Program-made: the position numbers and the translations under genes
In this document: positions 1 through 5,222 of the stretch, piece by piece
Layout of the letters: each line of letters opens with the position of its first letter
How positions within the stretch are numbered: the first letter of the stretch is position 1
Source: Thiotrichales bacterium
GTDB lineage: Bacteria; Pseudomonadota; Gammaproteobacteria; JAAZVR01
Direction: 5' to 3'
DNA length: 6,474 nucleotides
Assembly (NCBI GenBank): GCA_018623305.1
Contig: JAAZVR010000064.1
Location: forward strand, 1-6,474
Notes under the pieces: model-generated
What the model was told of the DNA's origin: nothing
Database searches by the model: none
The model's input: only the letters and a program-made list of their open reading frames with translations

Positions 1-1
1 A

Positions 2-211
2 TTAGATCGATTTGGTAAGGACAAGGACAAGGCAATCTTGTTTTATTGTCAGTCGGGTGCTCGCTCGGGTCGAGCTTGTGCGGCGCTCAAGGCTGAAGGA
101 TATACCAATTTGTTTAATCTTGGGGGCGGGATCATGGCTTGGAAAGCAGCGAATATGCCAGTAAACAAAAAAGGCGATGCCAAAAAAAAGAAAGGTAAGA
201 AAAATGGCTAA
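2..211 (+). CDS. Rhodanese-like domain protein, 3' end only (5' end outside window)
   Basis: The visible 69 codons are the C-terminal half of a single rhodanese (sulfurtransferase) domain. The active-site loop reads YCQSGARSGRA, with the Cys expected to carry the persulfide, followed by the typical closing segment GYTNLFNLGGGIMAW. Such proteins move sulfane sulfur to acceptors such as thiols or cyanide; the true acceptor cannot be told from sequence. After the domain comes a Lys-rich tail (KKGDAKKKKGKKNG) that may be a flexible basic extension. The last 8 nt overlap the start of grxC (ATG at 204, stop at 209-211), so the two are probably translationally coupled. Position next to grxC-secB-gpsA matches the place of yibN in Escherichia coli, which also encodes a rhodanese-like protein; whether this copy has a similar N-terminal membrane helix cannot be seen. 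Confidence 0.9.
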   Translation, partial: LDRFGKDKDKAILFYCQSGARSGRACAALKAEGYTNLFNLGGGIMAWKAANMPVNKKGDAKKKKGKKNG

Positions 212-458
212 GGTGGTCATTTATTGTACGATTACCTGTCCATATTGCACGATGGCGAAGCGCTTGCTTGATTCTAAAGGGGTCGATTACCAAGTTATTG
301 ATGTCGGTGCGGATGCTTCGAAATGGAGTGAGATGTCCCAGTTAACCGGGGGCAATACGGTGCCGCAGATTGTTATCAATGATCAGCCAGTGGGTGGTTG
401 CGACGATTTGTACGAATTGGAAAATAAAAAAGAATTAGATCAGCTTTTGGAGGCCTGA
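204..458 (+). CDS. grxC: Glutaredoxin 3 (GrxC), dithiol glutaredoxin
   Basis: Small cytoplasmic thiol-disulfide oxidoreductase of 84 residues, close to the 83 of E. coli Grx3. It reduces protein disulfides and glutathione mixed disulfides using glutathione. The dithiol active site CPYC is at residues 12-15, the cis-Pro loop TVPQ at 52-55, and the glutathione-binding GGCDDL motif at 64-69, which also holds a third Cys (66) as in Grx3. I chose the ATG at 204 because the protein then starts MAKVVIYC, in line with the family, and AAGG at 192-195 is well placed as a ribosome binding site. An in-frame ATG at 177 would add nine basic residues (MPKKRKVRK) that no glutaredoxin needs. The gene overlaps the end of the rhodanese gene by 8 nt and lies 1 nt before secB. 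Confidence 0.96.
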   Translation: MAKVVIYCTITCPYCTMAKRLLDSKGVDYQVIDVGADASKWSEMSQLTGGNTVPQIVINDQPVGGCDDLYELENKKELDQLLEA

Positions 459-459
459 A

Positions 460-900
460 ATGTCAGAAGATAACCGCGCATTTTCAATGCAAAAAATTTA
501 TGTTAAAGATATGTCGTTTGAATCGCCGCGTTCGCCTGAAATCTTCACGCAAGATTTTCAGCCGCAGTTGAATGTGGACTTAAATACGGAAGTGAATAAG
601 CTGGGCGATGAGATTTTTGAAATCGTGTTGCATGTGACGGCGACGGTTCAGCATGAAGATCAGGCGGCGTTCTTAATTGAAGTTCAGCAAGCGGGCATTT
701 TCTCGATTAACGGTTTTCCTGAAGAAGAAATGGGGCCTTTGTTGGGCGCTTATTGTCCGACAATTTTGTTCCCGTATGCGCGTGAAACTGTGTCGGACAT
801 TGTTTCTCGTGGTGGTTTCCCGCAATTGTTGTTGGAGCCGGTGAATTTTGACATGTTGTATGCTCAGCAGGTTGAGCGTCAGCAAGCATCTGAACAGTAA
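460..900 (+). CDS. secB: Protein-export chaperone SecB
   Basis: Cytosolic tetrameric chaperone that holds secretory preproteins unfolded and hands them to SecA for export through SecYEG. The 146 residues are slightly fewer than the 155 of E. coli SecB. Family segments are clear: IYVKDMSFESP near residue 13, the EVQQAGIFSI strand near 75, LGAYCPTILFPYARE near 95 and SRGGFPQLLLEPVNFD near 116. The C-terminal tail is short and rich in Gln and Glu rather than the fuller SecA-binding tail of E. coli. The start ATG at 460 has a strong GGAGG at 449-453 with 6-nt spacing, lying inside the last codons of grxC. The gene follows grxC by 1 nt and precedes gpsA by 8 nt, so it is an internal operon gene. 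Confidence 0.97.
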   Translation: MSEDNRAFSMQKIYVKDMSFESPRSPEIFTQDFQPQLNVDLNTEVNKLGDEIFEIVLHVTATVQHEDQAAFLIEVQQAGIFSINGFPEEEMGPLLGAYCPTILFPYARETVSDIVSRGGFPQLLLEPVNFDMLYAQQVERQQASEQ

Positions 901-908
901 TTTTTACT

Positions 909-1883
909 ATGCAAGTTGCCGTTTTTGGTGCAGGTGCGTGGGGTTCTGCGCTCGCTCAAATTCTTGCGACGAACGGCCACAATGTTCGATTGTGGTCGCA
1001 TTCTTCGGCTCAGGTCGAATCCATTCTTGCCAGTCAGCAAGTCAGTTACTTACCCAACATTGATTTATCGCCTTTGATTGTGGCGACTGATTCGATTGCA
1101 ACAGCAATGGATGGTGTTGATGCGATGTTGGTGGCTGTACCCAGTCATGCTTTTCGTGAAACGTTGTCTAAAATCAAACCTTTTTATCAGCAGCAGCCTG
1201 TCGCTTGGGCGACTAAAGGCTTCGAGCAAGGCTCCTATAAATTGTTGCATCAGGTTGTTTTGGAAGAGTTGGGTGAGGATGGCGTTGTGATTAGTGGGCC
1301 GACGTTTGCAACGGAGGTGGCGCGATTGATGCCGACGGCTGTTGTCGCAGCGGGCTCGCCAGAGCAGTCAGAGGTATGGGTTCGGTTGATGAATTCCAAG
1401 GCCTTTCGAGTGTATACCAATGATGATATTGCGGGTGTTGAGTTGGGCGGTGCGTTGAAAAACGTCATTGCGATTGCAGCGGGCATCAGTGATGGTTTAG
1501 GTTTTGGTGCCAATGCGCGTGCGGCATTGGTTACTCGTGGTTTGGCGGAGATGGCTCGCTTGGCGGTGGTTTTGGGCGGCAAGCCTGAAACTATGATGGG
1601 CTTGGCGGGTATGGGTGATCTGGTATTGACTTGTACGGATAATCAGTCGCGCAATCGCCGCTTCGGTCTGGCTTTGGCGGAAGGCGGTTCGGTTGAGGAA
1701 GTTGTGGCTGAAATCGGTCAGGTTGTGGAAGGCGCTAAGGCTGCGAGTTTGGCTTTGGAGTTGGCGCGAGAGAATGGTGTTGATATGCCTATCGTTGAGC
1801 AAGTTGCTCGAGTCTTATCCGATGAAATCAAGCCCCACCAAGCAGTGGTGGAGTTGATGTCGCGCGAGCCAGGTTCGGAGTAA
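909..1883 (+). CDS. gpsA: Glycerol-3-phosphate dehydrogenase [NAD(P)+]
   Basis: Cytosolic enzyme that reduces dihydroxyacetone phosphate to sn-glycerol 3-phosphate, the backbone for phospholipid synthesis. The 324 residues fit the family. The N-terminal Rossmann fold opens with VFGAGAWGSALA (nucleotide-binding GxGxWG, residues 7-12), followed by AVPSHAFR (76-83), WATKGFE (100-106) and ISGPTFATEVA (128-138). The C-terminal helical domain contains Lys184 in GALKNVIAIAAG, the likely catalytic lysine, then GLAGMGDLVLTCT (231-243) and NRNRRFG-like substrate-binding residues (SRNRRFG, 247-253). No Shine-Dalgarno sequence is visible in the 8-nt gap from secB, so translation may depend on coupling to secB. 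The stop codon directly abuts the stop codon of trmL on the opposite strand. Confidence 0.98.
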   Translation: MQVAVFGAGAWGSALAQILATNGHNVRLWSHSSAQVESILASQQVSYLPNIDLSPLIVATDSIATAMDGVDAMLVAVPSHAFRETLSKIKPFYQQQPVAWATKGFEQGSYKLLHQVVLEELGEDGVVISGPTFATEVARLMPTAVVAAGSPEQSEVWVRLMNSKAFRVYTNDDIAGVELGGALKNVIAIAAGISDGLGFGANARAALVTRGLAEMARLAVVLGGKPETMMGLAGMGDLVLTCTDNQSRNRRFGLALAEGGSVEEVVAEIGQVVEGAKAASLALELARENGVDMPIVEQVARVLSDEIKPHQAVVELMSREPGSE

Positions 1884-2354
1884 TTAAATATCGACTGAGC
1901 CGTCAAATCCGTTTTGTCGCCAAGCTTCGTAGGTCAGAATCGATACTGTGTTGGCTAGGTTCAGACTGCGATTGTCAGGCATCATTGGTAATTTCAATGT
2001 TTGCTCGAGCGGTAAAGAATCTAAAAACTCTTGCGGTAGGCCTCGAGTTTCGGGGCCAAAGACAAACGCATCACCTGGTTTGAGTTTGGCGTCGCTGTAA
2101 CGTGTTTTACTGCGGGTTGAAAGGGCGAAAATTCGAGTTGGATCGAATTGTTTTAAGCACTCTTCAATTGAGTCGTACTCTTTCAAATTAACAAACTCGT
2201 GGTAATCGAGGCCTGCACGGCGTAATTTCTTTTCTTCCATCGAAAATCCCAATGGATGAATTAAATGAAGCTGTGCACCTGCGTTTGCGCATAAACGAAT
2301 TATTGCGCCCGTGTTCGCAGGGATTTCGGGTTGGTATAAAATAACATGAAACAT
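1884..2354 (-). CDS. trmL: tRNA (cytidine(34)/5-carboxymethylaminomethyluridine(34)-2'-O)-methyltransferase TrmL
   Basis: SPOUT-family (SpoU class) methyltransferase that uses S-adenosylmethionine to methylate the wobble-base ribose of certain tRNA-Leu species. The protein is 156 residues, essentially the length of E. coli TrmL (YibK), and lacks any extra RNA-binding domain, as usual for this family. The three SpoU motifs are present: NTGAIIRLCAN (14-24), FGPETRGLP (99-107, forming part of the trefoil knot) and PMMPDNRSLNLANTVSIL (123-140). The ATG at 2354 gives the family start MFHVILYQPEIPANTG. An upstream in-frame ATG at 2375 would add seven residues (MSLIIPF) without improving the match. 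No Shine-Dalgarno sequence precedes 2354, and a perfect -10 lies so close that the mRNA may be leaderless. In E. coli trmL follows cysE; here it is inverted next to gpsA. Confidence 0.95.
   Translation of the reverse strand: MFHVILYQPEIPANTGAIIRLCANAGAQLHLIHPLGFSMEEKKLRRAGLDYHEFVNLKEYDSIEECLKQFDPTRIFALSTRSKTRYSDAKLKPGDAFVFGPETRGLPQEFLDSLPLEQTLKLPMMPDNRSLNLANTVSILTYEAWRQNGFDGSVDI
2332..2340 (+). promoter_or_regulatory. Predicted pyrD promoter (extended -10)
   Basis: TGG followed by TATAAA fits an extended -10 element (TGn-TATAAT, 5 of 6 in the hexamer). The best -35 is poor (TTCGCA at 2314-2319, 15-nt spacing), as is common for extended -10 promoters. A transcript would start near 2347 and give a ~32-nt leader containing the AAGGGA ribosome binding site of pyrD. 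The promoter sits inside the 5' end of trmL on the other strand. Confidence 0.5.
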
Positions 2355-2361
2355 GAACGGG

Positions 2362-2391
2362 ATTATAAGGGACATCTTGTGGATTTGTCGG
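2362..2391 (-). promoter_or_regulatory. Predicted trmL promoter
   Basis: On the minus strand a perfect TATAAT occupies 2367-2362, with CCGACA at 2391-2386 as a -35 (4 of 6, 18-nt spacing). The expected start near 2355 is one base before the trmL ATG at 2354, so the message would be leaderless or nearly so. The element lies over the start of pyrD. Confidence 0.5.
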
Positions 2392-3317
2392 TTGAAATTG
2401 CAGGCCTTAAATTGGCTAAGCCGACTTGTATGCTTTCGGGTAATGCAGGTTTTGGAACGGAATATGAGCGTGTATCGGGTTTTTCGAATCGCGACGCGGG
2501 AGCGGTGTTTTTGAAAGGCACAACGCTGGAGGAGAAAGTCGGTAATGCGATGCATCGAGTTTGGGAAACACCAGCGGGGTTGTTGAATTCGATTGGGTTG
2601 CAAAACCCGGGTGCGCGTTATGTGGTTGATGAGTTATTGCCTCAGTTGGACTTTTCAGAGACGAACTTTATTGCGAATGTATCGGGTGGGTCTTTGGATG
2701 AATACGCGGAAGTGACGCGTATCTTTGATGATTCGCCTGTGGCGGCGATTGAGGTGAATATCTCATGCCCAAATGTTAAAAAAGGTGGCGCGGCGTTTGG
2801 TAATGATCCTGCGATGTCGGCTCAGGTGGTTGAGGCCTGCCGCAATGCGACGAAAAAACCTTTGATTATTAAAATGTCGCCGAACCAGACGGATATTGCA
2901 GCCAATGCTAAAGGCTGTGTTGAAGCGGGTGCGGATGCGATTTCAGCGGTGAATACGATGATGGGGATGAGTATCGATATTCATGCGCAACGTCCGTTTT
3001 TGGGAAACAATCAAGGTGGTTTGTCAGGTCCAGCAATTAAGCCGATGGCACTTTTGAAAGTCCATCAAATTTACCAAGCGATAAAATCGTATAATGTCCC
3101 GATTATTGGCCAGGGCGGAATCAGTTGCGCAGAAGATGCGATTGAATTTTTGCTGGCGGGCGCGAGCGCGGTCGGTGTCGGCACGGCCTTGGCAAAAGAC
3201 CCTTTGATTGTGAAGCGTATCAATCAGGGCATTGAAAAATACATGAAACAACATAACGTGCAAGCGGTGTCTGAATTGACGGGGCGTTTGCAGTTAAATA
3301 ATCAAACTGGGTGTTAA
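2379..3317 (+). CDS. pyrD: Dihydroorotate dehydrogenase, class 1 (1B-like) catalytic subunit
   Basis: FMN enzyme that oxidises dihydroorotate to orotate in pyrimidine synthesis. The catalytic base is Cys130 in EVNISCPNVKKGG, which marks class 1; class 2 enzymes such as E. coli PyrD have Ser there plus an N-terminal membrane-binding extension, absent here. NVKKGGAAFG (132-141), VNTMMGM (191-197) and GGLSGPAIKP (213-222) resemble class 1B (PyrDB), which normally pairs with the iron-sulfur/FAD subunit PyrK to use NAD+. No pyrK is in this window. FLKGTT (44-49), IIKMSPN (163-169) and GQGGISCAEDA with AVGVGTA contribute FMN and substrate contacts. I chose GTG at 2379: AAGGGA at 2367-2372 is spaced 6 nt, and the family begins near DLSVEIAGL. 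The in-frame ATG at 2346 lies at or before the predicted transcript start. The resulting length is 312 residues. Confidence 0.93.
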   Translation: MDLSVEIAGLKLAKPTCMLSGNAGFGTEYERVSGFSNRDAGAVFLKGTTLEEKVGNAMHRVWETPAGLLNSIGLQNPGARYVVDELLPQLDFSETNFIANVSGGSLDEYAEVTRIFDDSPVAAIEVNISCPNVKKGGAAFGNDPAMSAQVVEACRNATKKPLIIKMSPNQTDIAANAKGCVEAGADAISAVNTMMGMSIDIHAQRPFLGNNQGGLSGPAIKPMALLKVHQIYQAIKSYNVPIIGQGGISCAEDAIEFLLAGASAVGVGTALAKDPLIVKRINQGIEKYMKQHNVQAVSELTGRLQLNNQTGC

Positions 3318-3331
3318 GGGAAACTATTGTG
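3316..3331 (+). promoter_or_regulatory. Ribosome binding site and GTG start of tyrS
   Basis: AAGGGA at 3316-3321 overlaps the pyrD stop codon (TAA 3315-3317) and lies 7 nt before GTG at 3329. This decides the tyrS start in favour of 3329 over the in-frame GTG at 3311, which is inside pyrD and has no comparable site. The same AAGGGA precedes the GTG start of pyrD. Confidence 0.7.
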
Positions 3332-4528
3332 TTACCAGTCGAAGAACAACTGAAATTAATTGAACGCGGAACGGATGAAGTCTTGGTTCGCGATGAACTT
3401 ATTAAGAAATTAGAAAAAGCGGTTGAAACGGGTAAGCCGTTAAAAATCAAAGCAGGTTTTGATCCGACAGCGCCAGATTTGCATTTGGGGCATACGGTGT
3501 TGATTAATAAGTTGCGTCAGTTCCAAGATTTAGGGCATGAGGTTTTGTTCTTGATTGGTGATTTCACAGGCATGATCGGCGATCCTACAGGTAAGAACGT
3601 CACGCGTAAGCCATTGACTCGTGAAGATGTGGTTGAAAATGCGAAATCGTATGAAGAGCAGGTGTTCAAGATTCTAGATCCTGCCAAAACAACGGTGATG
3701 TTCAACTCGCATTGGATGGGTGAGATGAGCGCGGCGGATTTGATTAAGTTGGCTTCTCGTCAGACAGTTGCGCGTATGTTGGAACGCGATGATTTTGATA
3801 AGCGTTACAAAGGCAATCAGCCGATTGCGATTCATGAATTTATTTATCCGTTGATTCAAGGTTGGGATTCCGTTGAGATGAAGGCCGATGTTGAGTTGGG
3901 AGGTACCGACCAGAAGTTTAACTTGTTAATGGGGCGAGAGCTTCAGAAGCAGGAAAGCATGGCTCAGCAAACGATTATTACGATGCCAATTTTGGAAGGC
4001 CTTGACGGTGTTCAGAAGATGTCGAAGTCTTTGAATAACTATATTGGTGTTTCGGATGTGCCGAATGAGATGTTTGGTAAGGTGATGTCGATCAGTGATG
4101 ATTTGATGTGGCGTTATTATGAATTGCTGAGCTTCAAGCCGATGGATGAAATTAAGGCCTTAAAAGCTGAGATTGATGCGGGTGCGAACCCTCGTGATAC
4201 AAAAGTTGCCTTGGCGATGGAATTGGTTGAGCGTTTTCATGGTGAAGGCGAAGGACAGAAGGCTTACGAGGGTTTTGTAAATCAGTTTAAGAAGAATGCG
4301 ATTCCTGATGATATTCCTGAAGTGACTTTGGCTGGGCCAATTGCATTGCCGAATTTGCTAAAAGATGCGGGCTTGTGTGCTTCGACTTCAGATGCACGTC
4401 GTATGATTAAAGACGGTGCGGTCAAGTTTGAGGGTGAACGATTGCAAGCGATGGATGATATTCCGAGTGGTCAGAATGGGGTTTACCAAGTGGGTAAACG
4501 AAAATTCGCCAAGGTGACCATCGAATAG
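3329..4528 (+). CDS. tyrS: Tyrosyl-tRNA synthetase
   Basis: Class I aminoacyl-tRNA synthetase that activates tyrosine with ATP and charges tRNA-Tyr in the cytoplasm. The 399-residue protein has the ATP-binding signature HLGH at 52-55 and KMSKS at 230-234. GFDPTAPDLHLGH and IGDFTGMIGDPTG (76-88) are typical of the bacterial TyrRS branch that carries KMSKS, as opposed to the E. coli TyrS branch with KFGKT. VELGGTDQKFNLL (188-200) is the Tyr/tRNA pocket segment. A C-terminal S4-like RNA-binding domain runs from about 335 to 399 (LLKDAGLCASTSDARRMIKDGAVK). The GTG start lies 11 nt after the pyrD stop, with the ribosome binding site overlapping that stop, so pyrD and tyrS are probably one transcript with coupled translation. 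A terminator follows 8 nt after the stop. No T-box leader is visible. Confidence 0.97.
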   Translation: MLPVEEQLKLIERGTDEVLVRDELIKKLEKAVETGKPLKIKAGFDPTAPDLHLGHTVLINKLRQFQDLGHEVLFLIGDFTGMIGDPTGKNVTRKPLTREDVVENAKSYEEQVFKILDPAKTTVMFNSHWMGEMSAADLIKLASRQTVARMLERDDFDKRYKGNQPIAIHEFIYPLIQGWDSVEMKADVELGGTDQKFNLLMGRELQKQESMAQQTIITMPILEGLDGVQKMSKSLNNYIGVSDVPNEMFGKVMSISDDLMWRYYELLSFKPMDEIKALKAEIDAGANPRDTKVALAMELVERFHGEGEGQKAYEGFVNQFKKNAIPDDIPEVTLAGPIALPNLLKDAGLCASTSDARRMIKDGAVKFEGERLQAMDDIPSGQNGVYQVGKRKFAKVTIE

Positions 4529-4536
4529 GCAATAAA

Positions 4537-4558
4537 AAAGCCCTCAGATGAGGGCTTT
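4537..4558. terminator. Bidirectional intrinsic terminator between tyrS and tRNA-Lys
   Basis: A 9-bp perfect stem AAAGCCCTC / GAGGGCTTT encloses the loop AGAT (4546-4549). Read on the minus strand the stem is followed by a run of six T (4539-4534) and then ATT, a strong U-tract for ending the tRNA-Lys transcript. Read on the plus strand it ends in TTTATGATTT, a weaker tract for ending tyrS. Confidence 0.9.
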
Positions 4559-4564
4559 ATGATT

Positions 4565-4640
4565 TGGTGGGTCCAGAGCGATTCGAACGCTCGACCAACG
4601 GATTAAAAGTCCGGTGCTCTACCAGCTGAGCTATGGACCC
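4565..4640 (-). tRNA. tRNA-Lys (anticodon UUU), CCA encoded
   Basis: On the minus strand the 76-nt gene folds into a full cloverleaf. The acceptor GGGTCCA pairs with TGGACCC, the discriminator base is A and CCA is encoded. The D stem is GCTC/GAGC, the anticodon loop is CTTTTAA with anticodon TTT (Lys), and the T arm is GAGCG-TTCGAAT-CGCTC. The anticodon stem is CCGGA/TCCGT, so the outermost pair (27-43) is a C-U mismatch; E. coli tRNA-Lys has G-U there. The gene stands alone between tyrS and purE, on the opposite strand to both, with its own promoter and terminator. It should read AAA and, through wobble, AAG codons. Confidence 0.97.
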
Positions 4641-4653
4641 AAAGCAGGTGCGT

Positions 4654-4681
4654 ATTATAGGAATCCGCGACTGCGATGCAA
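4654..4681 (-). promoter_or_regulatory. Predicted tRNA-Lys promoter
   Basis: A perfect TATAAT lies on the minus strand at 4659-4654. A weak -35 (TTGCAT at 4681-4676, 3 of 6) is 16 nt upstream. The stretch after the -10 is ACGCACCTG, a GC-rich discriminator of the kind linked to stringent control of stable RNA promoters. Transcription would start near 4647, about 7 nt before the mature tRNA. Confidence 0.65.
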
Positions 4682-4700
4682 GTGTTTTACAGAATTTATA

Positions 4701-4715
4701 TACAATTTTTTGGAG
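4701..4715 (+). promoter_or_regulatory. Possible purE -10 (TACAAT) and ribosome binding site
   Basis: The only + strand candidates in the 84-nt gap are AT-rich hexamers in TATATACAAT, best TACAAT at 4701-4706 (5 of 6). No good -35 lies at the right distance. GGAG at 4712-4715, 9 nt before the ATG, is a sound ribosome binding site and supports the start at 4725. If TACAAT is the -10, the transcript would start near 4713, inside or beside the ribosome binding site, so the real promoter may be slightly upstream. No PurR-type operator or purine riboswitch was recognised. Confidence 0.3.
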
Positions 4716-4724
4716 TTTTTTACG

Positions 4725-5216
4725 ATGACAGCTTTGGTTGGAGTGATTATGGGGTCAAAATCTGATTGGCCTACAATGCAGCATGCCGTTGAAATGCTAG
4801 AAACATTTAATGTGCCTTATGAGGTTAAAGTGGTTTCAGCGCACCGCACACCTGATTTGATGTTTGAGTATGCAGAAACAGCAGAGACGCGTGGTTTGAA
4901 GGTCATTATTGCAGGCGCGGGTGGTGCCGCTCATTTGCCGGGTATGGTAGCTGCGAAGACTGTTGTGCCAGTTTTGGGTGTGCCGGTTAAGTCGCGTGCG
5001 TTGAGTGGTCAGGATTCTTTGTTATCAATTGTGCAGATGCCAGGTGGTGTGCCGGTCGGTACTTTGGCGATTGGTGATGCAGGTGCGAAAAATGCGGGTA
5101 TTTTGGCGTCACAAATCGTGGGTAATGAATTGCCAGAGGTGCGTGCTGCGGTGAATGAATTCCGTACAACACAGACGGAAACGGTATTGGCCAACCCTGA
5201 TCCGCGCGAGGAGTAA
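4725..5216 (+). CDS. purE: N5-carboxyaminoimidazole ribonucleotide mutase (PurE class I)
   Basis: Converts N5-CAIR to CAIR, the second of the two reactions that replace direct carboxylation of AIR in bacterial purine synthesis. The 163-residue protein carries all class I PurE signatures: MGSKSD (9-14) for the phosphate and ribose, SAHRTP (38-43) with His40 matching the catalytic His45 of E. coli PurE, AGGAAHLPG (65-73), and SGQDSLLSIVQMPGGVPV near 94-111, followed by AIGDAGAKNAG (115-125). The family acts as a homo-octamer. The ATG at 4725 gives the usual short N terminus and is preceded by GGAG. Upstream in-frame starts would begin inside the tRNA gene and are not credible. The last codons contain the purK ribosome binding site; purE and purK are separated by 6 nt. 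Confidence 0.97.
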   Translation: MTALVGVIMGSKSDWPTMQHAVEMLETFNVPYEVKVVSAHRTPDLMFEYAETAETRGLKVIIAGAGGAAHLPGMVAAKTVVPVLGVPVKSRALSGQDSLLSIVQMPGGVPVGTLAIGDAGAKNAGILASQIVGNELPEVRAAVNEFRTTQTETVLANPDPREE

Positions 5217-5222
5217 TTAACG

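Noticed and set aside
177..203. In-frame upstream ATG for grxC encoding MPKKRKVRK, which resembles a nuclear localisation signal.
   Set aside because: The gene is bacterial and the extension is not part of any glutaredoxin. The resemblance comes from the A-rich tail of the overlapping rhodanese gene read in another frame, and ATG 204 has the ribosome binding site.
1250..1582. 110-residue minus-strand open frame inside gpsA.
   Set aside because: Shadow of the gpsA coding frame; low-complexity composition, no recognisable domain and no ribosome binding site that stands out.
2355..2603. Minus-strand extension of the trmL reading frame far upstream into pyrD (239 residues in all).
   Set aside because: The extra 83 residues have no family match, lie antisense to conserved pyrD coding sequence, and the full TrmL fold starts at 2354.
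4614..4724. Upstream in-frame extension of purE starting at 4614.
   Set aside because: It would begin inside the tRNA-Lys gene on the opposite strand, and the ATG at 4725 has a good ribosome binding site and the family N terminus.
4641..4724. Purine riboswitch or PurR operator upstream of purE.
   Set aside because: The gap is 84 nt and already holds the tRNA-Lys promoter; neither a riboswitch core nor a PurR-like palindrome was found by eye.
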